Position numbers and translations under genes: made by a program. Below, piece by piece: positions 53,590 to 64,000 of a DNA stretch of 64,000 nt. The notes beneath the pieces are model-generated. The model did no database searches. It was not told the DNA's origin and saw only the letters and a list, made by a program, of their open reading frames with translations. The stretch comes from Cercis canadensis. Its lineage: Eukaryota; Streptophyta; Magnoliopsida; Fabales; Fabaceae. Within the stretch, counting starts at the first letter, position 1, and each line of letters starts with the position of its first letter. Location: the NCBI GenBank assembly GCA_003255065.1, contig QAOA01008219.1, forward strand, positions 135,501 to 199,500, written 5' to 3'.

Positions 53590-55520
53590 CTGGATCATGA
53601 TGATCTCTTTCAATAGTAGTAACGTAATTTTGATTAGCTTTGCCCAAAATTATTGTTTGAAGAGTCCTTCTGTCGACTGGAAATGATTAGCAACATGAAT
53701 TGTAGTACCATAATCAATCTACCAAGTGTTGCTAGGAGCTTCTATAAAACAATATTCATAACATGTAAAGGTAAAATTACCTTTCTTAGTGAGCAATTTC
53801 TTGTACTTAGTACAATTCTTCTTTATGTTTTCAGGCTTCTTGCAAAAATAGCATGTTGCTATATTGCCATTTGGCTTTTAAACAAATAGGTATTTGCCTT
53901 TTCCAAAAACACTTTTTCCTTTCTTGCCATTTCTCTTATCATGAGTCACTAGGTGAATACTTTCAAGTGTCTCATGCTTCAACCTTTCTTCCTCTTGAAG
54001 ACACAGAGTCAAAAGTTCATAGATTGACCATTTTTCCTTATGTGTTATAGGAAATTTTAAAAGGTCCATACTCAGCAGGTTGAGAGTTGAGAATGAAATG
54101 CACCAAGAATGACTCGGATATTTCAATCTTACTTGATGTCAATTTGGCAGCAATGTCCCTCGTTTCCATAATGTGCTCACCCACACTCCTGCTTTTGTCA
54201 TGCTTCATGCCCAAAAGCTTCTTCATTAGGGTGTTGGCTAATGCCTTTTCAGAGCTCACAAATTGCTCTTCAATTGCCCTCATATAAGCAATAGTTATAT
54301 CACATTGAGGGATAGAACCCCTAATACTCTTGCTTATTGAGACTTGATGAGCATTAAGCTTAAGCAATTAGATCGCTCCCATCACTCATAGTGAGCTCTT
54401 TGGTCTTGGGTACTTTCTTCCATGGGAACATGTGTGTTGAGTGAGTTTTATACTCACTCTTTAGATGTCTTTTTGCAAAATATTTGGTTGGTTTTTGAGG
54501 AATGATGGCCACTTATTGTAAGTTTTATGTTAAATTGCAGAACCAATGGACTAAAGTGAAGGAATGAAGTAAAGAGAGGATTTGGACAGAAAACCAGCGC
54601 CCGTGAACCAGCGCCGCAGCGCCAGTCTTCCAGCAGCCCAGCTCCAGTCACCAGCGCCGCAGCGCCCAGAACAGCAACTCAGGCAGTGCTTCAGCGCTGC
54701 AGCACCCATCATTCAACGCCGCAGCGCCCGTGGGCGGATTACTGATACACGTCACTCTGTTTTTCTAGTTTTAGGGCTTTTCTTGAGAAGTATAAATAGG
54801 ATACCTAGGGAATTAGAAGGGGGTTCGTTCTTAGACACTTTTGGAGGCATAAAGGAGGCAAAGGAAGGACCAGTTGTAGTTCCTTGGGATACGAGAATTA
54901 GTTCATACTAGATAAGCCATGGAGGTATCCTATTTATAGTAGTTCCTTTGTGCCTCCAAAAGTGTCTAAGAATGAACCTCCTTCTAATTTCCTAGGTATC
55001 CTATTTATACTTCTCAAGAAAAGCCCTAAAACTAGAGAAACAGAGTGACGTGTATCAGTAATCCGCGCACGGGCGCGGCGGCACTAAATGATGGGCACTG
55101 CAGCGCTGAAGCACTGCCTGAGTTGCTGTTCTGGGCGCTGCGGCGCTGGTGACTGGCGCTGCGGCGCTGGTTCACGGGCGCTGGTTTTCTGTCCAAATCC
55201 TCTCTTTACTTCATTCCTTCACTTTAGTCCATTGGTTCTGCAATTTAACATAAAACTTACAATAAGTGGCCATCATTCCTCAAAAACCAACCAAATACTT
55301 TGCAAAAAGACATCTAAAGAGTGAGTATAAAACTCACTCAACAATGTGGTACCTCATCCACACAAAATGCCAAGTCCAAATCCCAACATCAAAGAGTCCA
55401 AAGAATTTGTTCTTTCTAGTCAGAATAGTTATCATCAGTCAACATTGGAACATGAATATTATCATTGATATAAGCACTAGTAGGAAAAATTGCAGGTATC
55501 AAGGAAAACCATACATATAT
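53590..55520 (-). pseudogene. copia gag and protease start, split by an insertion
   Basis: The N-terminal part (55520-55344) reads 'INDNIHVPMLTDDNYSD', then a stop, then 'DLDLAFCVDEVPHVP', the usual start of a copia gag. After the insert it continues with 'AYMRAIEEQFVSSEKALANT', 'LMKKLLGMKHDKSRSVGEHI' and 'NSQPAEYGPFKISYN' (the UBN2-type gag domain), then a knuckle-like 'CYFCKKPENIKKNCTKY' with the His lost. Protease-like 'IDYGTTIHVANHF' (usually DSGAT.H) ends it near 53640. Several stops are present. Confidence 0.72.
54433..55343. mobile_element. Fold-back element built from two inverted Athila-like LTR fragments
   Basis: The left arm (54433-54855) and right arm (54943-55343) are inverted copies of the first 400-420 bp of an element 1-type LTR, with an 87-bp spacer. 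The ends are TGTTGAGTGAG and CTCACTCAACA. Each arm has its own terminal hairpin, CpG-motif block (AGCGCCGCAGCGCC type) and TATAAATA. The arms differ at many positions, so this is not a sequencing artefact. It interrupts copia gag, and ATG (or ATGTG, overlapping the first two element bases) is repeated at both edges. A transcript would fold into a hairpin of about 400 bp. Confidence 0.85.
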
Positions 55521-56366
55521 ACTTTGAAACGAAATAACTTTATAATTGAATTATCTAGTGACAAACCAATAATAAATAAATTCTAACCTTCCTATAGGTA
55601 GAGGTTGCAAAACATGCATAAAATTTATACAAAACTTTAATAATAAGACTAATGGACATAACATCAAAATAAAATATTTCACACCTATGGGCCTAGGAAA
55701 AACTTTGCCTTAATGCCTTATTCATTATCTTACTCCAATTAACTAACCTAAATAATCACTTTTCTGTGGAGCCAAGTAACTATTTTAATTAGTTAATTGT
55801 ATCATATTAGATACCATTTATTTCTATTAATCACTAATGCTTTATGTGACTAAAATCATACATCATCATCAACCTAAGATGATATGGCTATTCCTAAGAA
55901 TATGATGATTAAACTTTTTAATGATATCTAATTTATTATCATATATAGTTTGTCTTAAGCACAACAAACAAATATTTATTTTTTCTGTCATAACATGCTA
56001 AATAAACACATATATTACAACTTAATAACATATTGCATTAACTATCAAATTAGCATGTCAAGAGAGATGCAAGAATTCGGTCAAACAGCAAATAACATAG
56101 ACCAAAAAACTACTATAACAATTTATTTTAAATCAAACCAAAGGTTAAGAATAAAACAAACAGCCACGTTGACCAGAAACCGAGAGCATCAATAATGCTT
56201 CTTACTGTATACAGCCATGTTAAAAAATATATATAAAATAACCTCATAGAGCTGAAAACCGAGACACATACATACAGCCTGTATAAAAAGCTTTGGACAT
56301 GCAGCCAATAAGAATTCATAGAGAGATAGGAATTTGGTCAAACATGTTAATAATAAAGACCAAAAG

Positions 56367-56399
<33 letters not shown>

Positions 56400-56870
56400 A
56401 GAGGACAAGAGTAAGGCAAACACTAAGAAGGCATAGTCGAATTCTTGCAATAAAATATAGAGGCCAAAGACAAAAGCAGCCATTGAATGGACAAGTAATA
56501 ATTTGGTCAAATCAGGCATGAAAAGGGACAAACAAGAATGAATATTTAATAAATTAATCATGTCTTATCCAAAATCCCAATCAGCCATCCATTACTTTTC
56601 TTAGTGTTCAGAATGACATGATGGACTCTACCATCACAACGGTACCATCCAAGGCTACTACACCACTGCAGCTCATCTTAATTCAATGGATATTGGTATA
56701 TATAACAAAGGAAAATAGTATATGCGTGCCTCTCTATGTTTTCAAATAGCATAGCTTTTAAACTATGAAAGCATAGTTAATCCTCAGAACAACAAATATG
56801 AGATATATTAATATATTTCTAATAGACAAAGAAGCAGTCATAGAAATGCAAACTAGCAGAGGTATTAAAA
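55521..56870 (-). other. Leader region of the minus-strand copia element
   Basis: No ORF is convincing. A phrase around 'ttggtcaaac...aagaccaaa' recurs near 56070, 56330 and 56500 with variation. A31 lies at 56367-56397; a retroposon tail is possible, but no SINE body was recognised. Confidence 0.4.
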
Positions 56871-56882
56871 GCTCTGATACCA
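56871..56882 (-). other. Primer-binding site, initiator tRNA-Met
   Basis: The minus strand reads TGGTATCAGAGC, complementary to the 3' end of initiator tRNA-Met. It lies two bases from the LTR end. Confidence 0.82.
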
Positions 56883-56884
56883 AA

Positions 56885-57261
56885 TGTAAAAATAAAATTT
56901 GATGCACAATAAGTCTATACCGAAATTACTAATCTTCAGCTATTGATGCGTAGTATTTAGAAAATTGAGAGAGCAGTTCTAGCCTATAACTTTTTCTTTT
57001 GTCTTGAACTGATAAAATATCACAAGTTATTTATAAGCTATGCTAGGGACCCTATTAGATAAACATTATTTGTAACAATTTCCTTCTATCAAGGAGACTG
57101 TCTCTTTAACAGTTATTTCAAAGTAAATAACTCTTCCCACAACTAGCTAATTACTAGAGTCAAGGGATAGTGAACAACTAAATAAATATCCATTAATTAT
57201 CTGATAGATAAATATTTCTTATTAATAGGTCATCTTAGTCTTAAAAAAGACGTGACTAACA
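56885..57261 (-). repeat. 5' LTR of the minus-strand copia element
   Basis: On the minus strand it runs TGTTAGTCACG...TTTTTACA, 377 bp, with a TATAAATA-type box (about 57027-57036). Its position next to the primer site defines it. Confidence 0.65.
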
Positions 57262-57486
57262 TATATTGCTTAAATCAAATAAATTTATAAAAAATTTCAT
57301 AAGAGCCAAAATAATAGCCACCATTCTTAACGAAGACAGAAAAGGACTCATATTTGCATATACGTTCTTGGTACATAAGAGAAGAAGGATAAAAAANNNN
57401 AAAAAAAAAAAAAAAAATACTAAACTCTAATGAAAGCTAGAGAGGAAGCATCTGCAATATAAGAGCTCCAAGGCGACGAAAGAAGA
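57262..57486. other. AT-rich spacer with assembly gap
   Basis: NNNN at 57397-57400 lies inside a poly(A) tract. No gene is seen. Confidence 0.4.
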
Positions 57487-57975
57487 CCTATATAATTAAG
57501 TTACATAGAGTGAGGAATATTGCACTCGTTATCAAAGTTAGAACTATTAGAAAAGAGTGTAGTATCTTATGCTTTGACTCTTGTTGTTTCATGTTACCTC
57601 TTTTCCCTATTATATCATTGATATCTTATGCCTTCAAGGAGAATTTCCTTCTCTTTTAAACACATTAGACAATTAATAGCTTTATGATATATCTATATCC
57701 CAAATACTGGGGCGGTAGCTTCAAGGCAACGCTACTATACCAAAGAAGACTTATAAGGAATTCTTCACCTTTTGTCTTAGCCAATAATATATTTTACTTA
57801 TTTTCTAGCAAAAAGATGTGTTTCCACCATCGAGACATTATATATATGCAAGAATTATTTGATTCAAGCCAATTATATATACAAATATACAACAGCACAC
57901 ACGTAATGCAATTGGTTTAGGTGGTGTCTTCCATAAAGTTGTTATGAATCTCCTACTTGATCGAACTTTCTCCAT
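57487..57975 (-). repeat. Segmental repeat B, copy 2 (TRIM empty site)
   Basis: It is the inverted counterpart of 38843-39797. At the position of the TRIM it reads through uninterrupted, with a single pre-insertion target ('cacatctttttgc' on the minus strand, near 57815). It therefore preserves the ancestral state. Confidence 0.72.
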
Positions 57976-59500
57976 CATATGGCAAAGAAAGAAAAAAAAA
58001 TATACATACACATGTCATGAATAATTCTGTTGTCCTTCGGAATGTAATTATGCTGCTTCTGAATAATAATATGAATAATTGATTGAATGAATATCAGTAG
58101 CAATAGAGCAGAATAATTATGAAGGGAACATCCATACTCATAAACTGATGAAGGAAAGTGTGACCAAAAATATATTGCGAAATTCAGGGCTTCCAATTGC
58201 ATAGTATGAACTTGCAAGAAATATAAATGTGTCGCCCTTTTATGCTCTAAAATTCTTAAATTTTAGAATAGGTTTAATTATGCTCTAAGTCCTTATATTT
58301 TGAGTAAAATTTTAAGTAGGTCCCTATAATTTATTTCCTTTCAAATGAGTCCTTATTCTTTCATTTGCATATAAATAAATTCCTGTAGTTGGCCCCAGTT
58401 ATAACATCGTTAGTGGGTAGCTGATATGTCAAGGACTTCCCTATTAGGTCAGTTCTTGCTCATTAGAAAAGAAATTTCAGGCCTAATTTGCTTTACTATA
58501 ATCGGCAATTGAACTGGCACGAACATGAAAGCCTAACTGGCACATATTTTAGACAAGTCAATATATGATAGTTGCCCACATGGCCCCACCCATCATGTTA
58601 AAGCCATGTGAGCCATTTCCACTCCAATTTTTTACTTCTTTCTTTTCATTCCATCCCCAATTTGTTGTTTGTCCGTATTCAGTTTCTGAGAGGGAGAGCA
58701 CTTGACTTGGGTCTCGATTTCATATATTGATTTTAATATCTGATTAATGGGAGTTTAAGTTTAGTGATCCAATTTTCAGTCTGAATCAGAATGCTTGCTA
58801 ATAACATTTCACTTGAGCAACGGTTACTCCCAAGTCTTTTTTTAATTGTCAATTGTTATTACGGTGCTGGGTTGCCTTCAAGAAAGTGATAACTCCTGCC
58901 GAAGAGAGAATGGGAAGAGTAGGATTACAACTGCATGTAACACCAGAGGTCCTCACACATCAATTTCAGGATTTCTTCGCCATTTTTTATGCATGTAACA
59001 CCTTCCTTCTGAGTACAATCACCAGCATCATGTGACATTTTGTATAACTGAAAATTTTGACTCCCTTGAAAGATCTCTGATGCATACGTTCCAAGTAAAC
59101 TGAAGGCTGTAATAATGGTGTTGTCTGACTTTTATTTCCATCTTGTTATAATGGACGAAGCTGCTAATTGTTGGTATTTCATTAAAAATAAATATATTAT
59201 ATTATATGATCAATGGCCCAATGGTTATATATGTTACAACTTCTCTTCTCTCTATTTTTATTGTGTTTAAAAGCTTTTGTTATTAGCCTTAAAGCTATTC
59301 AGTTTTTGACAATGTAACTGCATTATAAAATGTTTTGAAGTACTTTAATTGGCTGAATGGTTTTGGCTTTTATTTGGCTGTTTTCTTTGTGCTTTGTTTC
59401 TTTGTTTTAAGAGCTTATAATATTTATTTAATTGTGGCTAACAGCTAGAATTTGAAAAGATGGTTCACTACACTATATATATGTGTATGTGCTTCTTCAA
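57976..59500. other. Intergenic DNA, no gene recognised
   Basis: 58265-58420 has the 'taagtcc...taggtccctataattt' phrasing of a common plant dispersed repeat whose class I cannot fix. 58640-59050 has no convincing exon. 59160-59500 may contain the 5' LTR of the following copia element, but I cannot confirm it because the 3' LTR lies mostly beyond the window. Confidence 0.4.
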
Positions 59501-59734
59501 TTGGTATGAGATACATTTGTAAGTGCAACCTAATTGTAGTGTGTTCATATTATTTGCTTATATTGTGTGAGAAAACTCTTGGGTAGAGAAGGGTGTTGGA
59601 GAGAGTCATTTCCTCCTATTTTTGTAGAATATTGAAGGATAAACGGTGTGGATACCGAGTTGTTGTATCCCGGAGGCAACGCGTCTAAAACTCGCTGCAC
59701 CTGGTGGATATACTAAAAATCACCTGCGAGAGGC

Positions 59735-61075
59735 GTGAATTATCTTAAAGAAAGTGATATACCCGTGCCTCATCTTGGTGTCACATCTCTAATTTTCTCT
59801 AACCTATTCTTATTCTTTGTATTTTATTTTCTATTTTGTAGGTTTGGGAACAACAATTTTAAGACAATTTCAAATCTAGACTTATTTCCCATAGATCCTA
59901 CAATCAAACCAAATGGAGGTGTTGGTGATCTCAACAAGCCTTTCAAGTTCACTGGTGTTCACTTCAATCGATGGAAGGGAAAAGTTCTTTTCTACTTGAA
60001 CCTTTTGATGATGTCTTATGTTCTCTTAGAATCAAATCCTAAAAAGACATCTATTGATGGGATGAGCGATACAGAAAAAAAGCTACATGGTGAAAAAATA
60101 GCAAAGTGGGAGAAGGATGAATTCCATTGTCGCTATTATTTACTAAATTGTTTATCTAATGAATTTTATGATTACTATGAAAGGACTTACTGCACTGTAA
60201 AGAAAATTTGGAATGCCTTGCAAAAAAAATATGATACAGAGGATGCTGGTGCAAAGAAATATGCTGCAAGTCATTTCTTACATTATCAACTGATGGATAA
60301 TCTTTCTTTTGTGGAGCAAACTCAAGAGTTTCAAATGCTTGCACATGAAGTGAAATCAGAAGGCATAAAAATAGAAGATAATTTCTTTGTTGCTGCCATC
60401 ATTGACAAGCTGCCTCAATCATGGAGGGAGTTCCAAAAGACACTTCGTCACAAGCAAAAGGAAACAAACATGGAGAATTTGATCACTCGCATTAGAGTGG
60501 AGGAAGAAGCTAGAAGCCAAGACATGCTAATGACTCAAAACGGCAATGGTAGTTCCACAACTACCACCAAGGTACATGCTCTTGGAACTAGTGACTCTTT
60601 GCCTAAAGGTCAGAATCAAAATGTTGTTTTGAAGCCATATAAGAAGGGGATGAAAAAATCATACAAGAAAAGCCCATATAATAATAAGGGCAACTTCATC
60701 CAAAAGAGAAATGAACCACCCTTTAGACCTTCTTCATGTTTTGTTTGTGGCAAGCAAGGGCATTTTGTAAAAAGTTGTAGATACCGGAAACATGGGCCTA
60801 ATCATCAAGCCAACGTTACCGAAGAGCCACTTGTGGCTATGATTGCTGAAATTAACATGCTTGAAAGGTCTAAAGGTTGGTGGGCCGATTCTGGTGCTAC
60901 TAGGCACGTTTGTTTTGAAAAGGATTGGTTCAAGGTGTACAAACTTTTTGAGAATCCCAAGGAAATAATGCTTGATGATGCTCATACTACCAAATTTTGG
61001 GTGAAGGTGATGTGGAATTGAGCTTTACTTCTGGGCGTGTTCTCACTCTAAAAAATGTGCTCTATACCCCCAAAT
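59735..61075 (+). pseudogene. copia gag and protease
   Basis: The gag core ('[20 protein letters not shown]' and '[20 protein letters not shown]') is followed by a CCHC zinc knuckle ('[14 protein letters not shown]', near 60738-60780) and the protease active site '[12 protein letters not shown]' (near 60880-60915). The frame is open from 59735 but has no ATG before 'LLMMSY' (near 60004). The real start may lie in a spliced leader, since an acceptor-like tttgtag lies just before 'FGNNN'. A frameshift near 61003 ends the frame with TGA at 61019-61021. Confidence 0.85.
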
Positions 61076-62230
61076 GAAGAAGAATCTTATGTCTTCATAT
61101 CTCCTCAATAAGGCTGGCTTCAAACAAACTATTGAATCTGATCAATATGTAATTACTAAGAATGGAATGTTTGTGGGCAAAGGGTATGCTTGTGATGGTA
61201 TGTTCAAATTAAATGTTGACATGAATAATATATTTTCAAGTTCTGTTTATATGCTTTCTTCTTTAAATTTTTGGCATGAGCATTTATGTCATATAAATAG
61301 CAAATATGTGCAAATGATGGGTAACTTAGGATTAATTCCTTTATTGAGCAAAGATTTTGAAAAATGTGATTTTTATAGTATGTCAAAAATCACAAGAGGA
61401 TCTCACAAGAGTGTAAAAAGAGATTCTGAATTTTTGGATTTAATTCATACTGATATTTGTGAATTTGATGGTGTTTTGACTCATGGAGGGAAAAGGTATT
61501 TTATCACTTTTATAGAAGATTTTTCAAAATATACTTATGTATATTTGATGGCTCATAAAAGTGAAGCTTTTGAGAAATTAAAAAAATTTCTAAATGAAGT
61601 TGAAAATCATTTTGGAAAAAAAATAAAGCGTTTTTGAAATGATAGAGGAAGAGAATATGAATCAAATGAATTGAATAATTTTATTCAAAGTTTAGGAATT
61701 ATTCATGAAATTACTCCTCCTTATTCACTTGCATCTAATGGAGTTGTTGAACGTAAAAATAGAACTCTTATTAATCTTACAAATTCTATGCTTTTATATT
61801 CAGGTGCTCCATATAGTTTTTGGGGTGAAGCTATTTTGACCGCCTGTTATGTTCTTAACCGTGTTCCTCACAAAAAGCTTTTGAAAAATCCTTTTGAGTT
61901 ATGGAAAGGGCATAAGCTTAGTTTGAGTTATTTTAAAGTTTGGGGCTGTTTAGCCTATGTGACGATTGCAGATCCAAAAAAATCTAAGTTGGGTGCTCAA
62001 GCTTCTACTTGTGCTTTTGTTGGTTATACTTTGAATAGTACAATATATAGATTTTTTGATCTTGAACACAATGTGATTATAGAATCAAGTGATGCTATTT
62101 TTCATGAAAATAAATTTCCTTTTAATTTTAAAAATAGTGGGGGTCAAGGTCTTTTAAATGAAAACGAACCTCACTCTTCTACTCCTTCTACTTCTTTACA
62201 AGTTGAAAGAAATTTTGAAATAGAGTCTAG
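61074..62230 (+). pseudogene. copia integrase
   Basis: The HHCC zinc finger is visible as 'FWHEHLCHINSKY' with 'KCDFYSMSK' (near 61275-61390), but the last Cys is replaced by Tyr. The catalytic core has Asp in 'LIHTDICEF' (near 61443), Asp in 'NDRGREYES' (near 61640) and Glu in 'SNGVVERKNRTL' (near 61745). A TGA (61635-61637) stands just before the second Asp and splits the frame. The GKE-type end runs to about 62100. Confidence 0.85.
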
Positions 62231-63150
62231 AAGGAGTAAAAGAGCTAGAGTGAAAAAATATTTTGGCCCTGATTATATAATTTATAATGTGGAGGATACT
62301 CCAAGTTCTTTGCAAGAAGCTTTAGCATCACATGATTCTATTTTCTCGAAAGAAGCAATAAATGATGAAATGGAATCTCTTATGTCTAATAGAACATGGA
62401 AATTAGTTGATTTACCTCCTGGTTGTGTAGCTATTGGTTGTAAATGGGTTTTAAGAAAAAAGTTGAAACCTGATGGTACTATAGAAAAATACAAAACCAG
62501 GTTGGTGGCTAAGGGTTTTAATCAAAAAGAAGATTTAGATTTTTTTGATACTTTTTCTCCTGTTGCTAGGATTACATCCATAAGATTGTTGATTGTTATT
62601 GCTGCTATTCATAAAATGTATATTCATCAAATGGATGTAAAGACAACTTTTTGGAATGGAGATTTAGATGAAGAAATATATATGCAACAACCTGAAGGTT
62701 TTGTTGTGGAAGGCCAAGAGAATAAGGTATGCAGATTAGTTAAGTCTTTGTATGGACTTAAACAAGCTCCTAAGCAATGGCATGAGAAATTTGATTTGTG
62801 TATGCTTGAAAATGGTTTTAAATCTAGTGAATGTGATAAATGTTTGTATTTCAAATGTGTTGATAATTCTCATGTTATTATAAGCTTGTATGTGGATGAT
62901 TTGTTAATTTTTGGTACAAGCTTATCTATTATAGAAGGTACTAAAAATTTGCTTCATAATAATTTTAGGATGAAAGATCTTGGTGAAGCAAATGTTATTC
63001 TTGGCATGAGAATCACTAGAATTCATGATGGAATTTTTCTTGATCAATGTTATTATGTAGAGAAAGTTTTGAACAAATTTGGTTATAATAATGCTAAGCA
63101 TGTCCTAACTCCTTTATCTGCTAATGTTAGTTTATATTCTACTACGGAGG
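62231..63150 (+). pseudogene. copia reverse transcriptase
   Basis: A long open frame contains 'NRTWKLVDLPPG', 'CKWVLRKKLKPDGTIEKYK', 'ARLVAKGFNQ'-like sequence, 'HQMDVKTTFWNGDLDEEIYM' (usual KTAFLNG, here TTFWNG), 'SLYGLKQAPKQWHEKFD' and the catalytic 'SLYVDDLLIFG' (near 62885). It is intact in frame. The frame shifts at about 63150 at the RNase H boundary. Confidence 0.88.
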
Positions 63151-63876
63151 ATAGATATAGTGAAACAAGATGAATATGCTAGCATTGTTGGGAGTCTTCG
63201 TTATTTAACTGATTGTACAAGGCCTAACATTGCATTTGTAGTTGGACTACTTGGTAGATTTACTAGTAAACCAAGTATAGAACATTGGCATGAAATTGAC
63301 CATGTTATGAGATATCTATGTGGTACTAAAAATTATGATTTATTTTATAAAAGATATCCAGCTGTGGTTGAAGCTTATGTTGATGCTGATTACAATACAT
63401 CAGGTGACTCTCTTTGTACTTCTGGTTATATATTTACTTTGGGTGATTGTGCAATTTGTTGAAAATCTAAGAAACAACAAATAATTGCAAACTCAACCAT
63501 GGAAGCTGAGCTTATTGCTCTAGCAGTAGCTAGTGGTGAGGCTAGTTGGTTTAGAGATTTATTATATGAAATTCTTGTTTGGGAAAAACCAATACCACCT
63601 ATATTGATACATTGTGATAGTACTGCTGCTATTGGCAGAGTACAAAATCGTTACTATAATGGTAAATCCAAACCTATAAGGAGGAAACATAATATTGTGA
63701 GATCTTACATAAATAATGATACCATACATGTGAGTTATGTAAGATCAGAGAATAGTCTTGCGGATCCATTAACAAAATCTCTAAATAGAGAAAAGGTTTG
63801 GAATACATCAAGAGGGATGGGATTGAAGCCCAAAGAAAAACATACTACTTATGAGGATACCCCACCTAGTGATTAG
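63151..63876 (+). pseudogene. copia RNase H
   Basis: 'YASIVGSLRYLTDCTRPNIA', 'EAYVDADYNTSGDSLCTSGY' (catalytic Asp) and 'CAIC' precede a TGA (63460-63462) where copia usually has Trp. The domain resumes with 'STMEAELIALAVASGEASWF', 'HCDSTAAIGRVQN' and 'VRSENSLADPLTKSL', ending at TAG 63874-63876 after 'SRGMGLKPKEK'. Apart from the stop it is well preserved. Confidence 0.87.
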
Positions 63877-64000
63877 AGATCCTAAGAACTAGGTTCAAAG
63901 GGAAAAACGAATCATAGAGTAAGTCATGTTTGTGGGATAGACCATATATTTAAGAGAATACTCTTCTCATAAATCATCTAAGGTGTAGGTGTATCTATCT
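63877..64000 (+). other. 3' end region of the copia element
   Basis: It holds a purine-rich stretch ('ttcaaagggaaaaacg') and then sequence that may start the 3' LTR. The window ends before this can be tested. Confidence 0.4.

Larger units (their letters stand above)
53590..57261 (-). mobile_element. Minus-strand copia element, 3'-truncated
   Basis: Reading leftward it has an LTR (57261-56885), an initiator-tRNA-Met primer site (56882-56871), a long leader, gag (about 55520-53700) and the start of the protease (near 53690). The remainder of pol and the 3' LTR are missing. A fold-back element is inserted in gag at 54433-55343, and a poly(A) run interrupts the leader. Confidence 0.72.
59501..64000 (+). 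mobile_element. Ty1/copia retrotransposon, nearly full coding length, cut by window end
   Basis: The order gag, protease, integrase, RT, RNase H is that of Ty1/copia. A weak initiator-tRNA-Met primer site (TGGTATGAGATAC, 59502-59514) precedes a leader. Only about five frame breaks occur over 4.1 kb, so this is the best preserved element here. The 3' LTR should start after 63880 and is not resolved. Confidence 0.82.

Noticed and set aside
54582-55324. ORFs of 109 and 78 codons in the fold-back element
   Set aside because: They read the GC-rich LTR arrays of the two arms; no protein similarity.
56367-56397. SINE or LINE poly(A) tail
   Set aside because: No polymerase III boxes, LINE ORF or target duplication was found around it.
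1-64000. tRNA, rRNA or other structured RNA genes
   Set aside because: No cloverleaf, 5S box or rRNA core was seen; the tRNA-like matches are retroelement primer sites.

Overview
This window is plant nuclear DNA, most likely from a eudicot. It is an AT-rich, transposon-dominated region with no bacterial-style operons. Evidence for this: Athila-type Ty3/gypsy retrotransposons primed by tRNA-Asp, Ty1/copia elements primed by initiator tRNA-Met, a CACTA/En-Spm fragment, a TRIM, a Mutator-type MITE, GT-AG introns and exons of a plant CAX cation/proton exchanger. The species cannot be named from the sequence alone. Six runs of N (4474, 7885, 21388, 43645, 53084, 57397-57400) mark assembly joins. 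Three of them sit between near-identical flanks and look like unmerged contig overlaps.

Layout. 1-600: AT-rich flank. 601-20731: an Athila-like element with paired 1.4 kb LTRs and a perfect 5-bp target duplication (TTAAC). Its interior is a mosaic: a second, 3'-truncated Athila-like element is nested in gag (2910-9078), and a solo LTR interrupts the reverse transcriptase (11328-12641). Behind the integrase lies an ORF3 of the plant 'Transposase_32' type. All of its genes carry stops or frameshifts. 21020-22609 and 28320-29712: further LTRs of related families. 22650-24640: an old dispersed repeat, copied again at 43260 and 46031, with a MITE inserted in one copy. 30340-35800: CACTA-like subterminal repeats, a truncated SIRE-like LTR, segmental repeats and a probable copia LTR.

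35822-37748: the last three exons of a CAX gene, with a solo LTR in one intron. 38232-38539: two coiled-coil exon-like fragments. 38843-39797: a segment duplicated in inverted orientation at 57487-57975; one copy carries a tandem TRIM (three 71-bp LTRs) and the other is the empty site. 41974-42814 (minus): a phase-consistent two-exon gene for a small Gly/Asn-rich protein with an internal duplication, which I do not recognise; this is the best candidate for an undescribed host gene here. 43646-45794: 5' part of a CACTA element with a degenerate telomere-like intron. 47752-52251: a mosaic of copia, Tat/Ogre-like and SIRE-like pieces. 53590-57261: a minus-strand copia element whose gag is split by a fold-back element made of two inverted Athila-like LTR fragments (54433-55343). 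59500-64000: a relatively well preserved plus-strand copia element, cut by the window end.

The genes do not form a pathway. The region is a record of nested insertion, illegitimate recombination and segmental duplication around a few host gene fragments. The most striking structures are the fold-back LTR derivative, the tandem TRIM with its empty-site paralogue, the CAX fragment and the two-exon gene.
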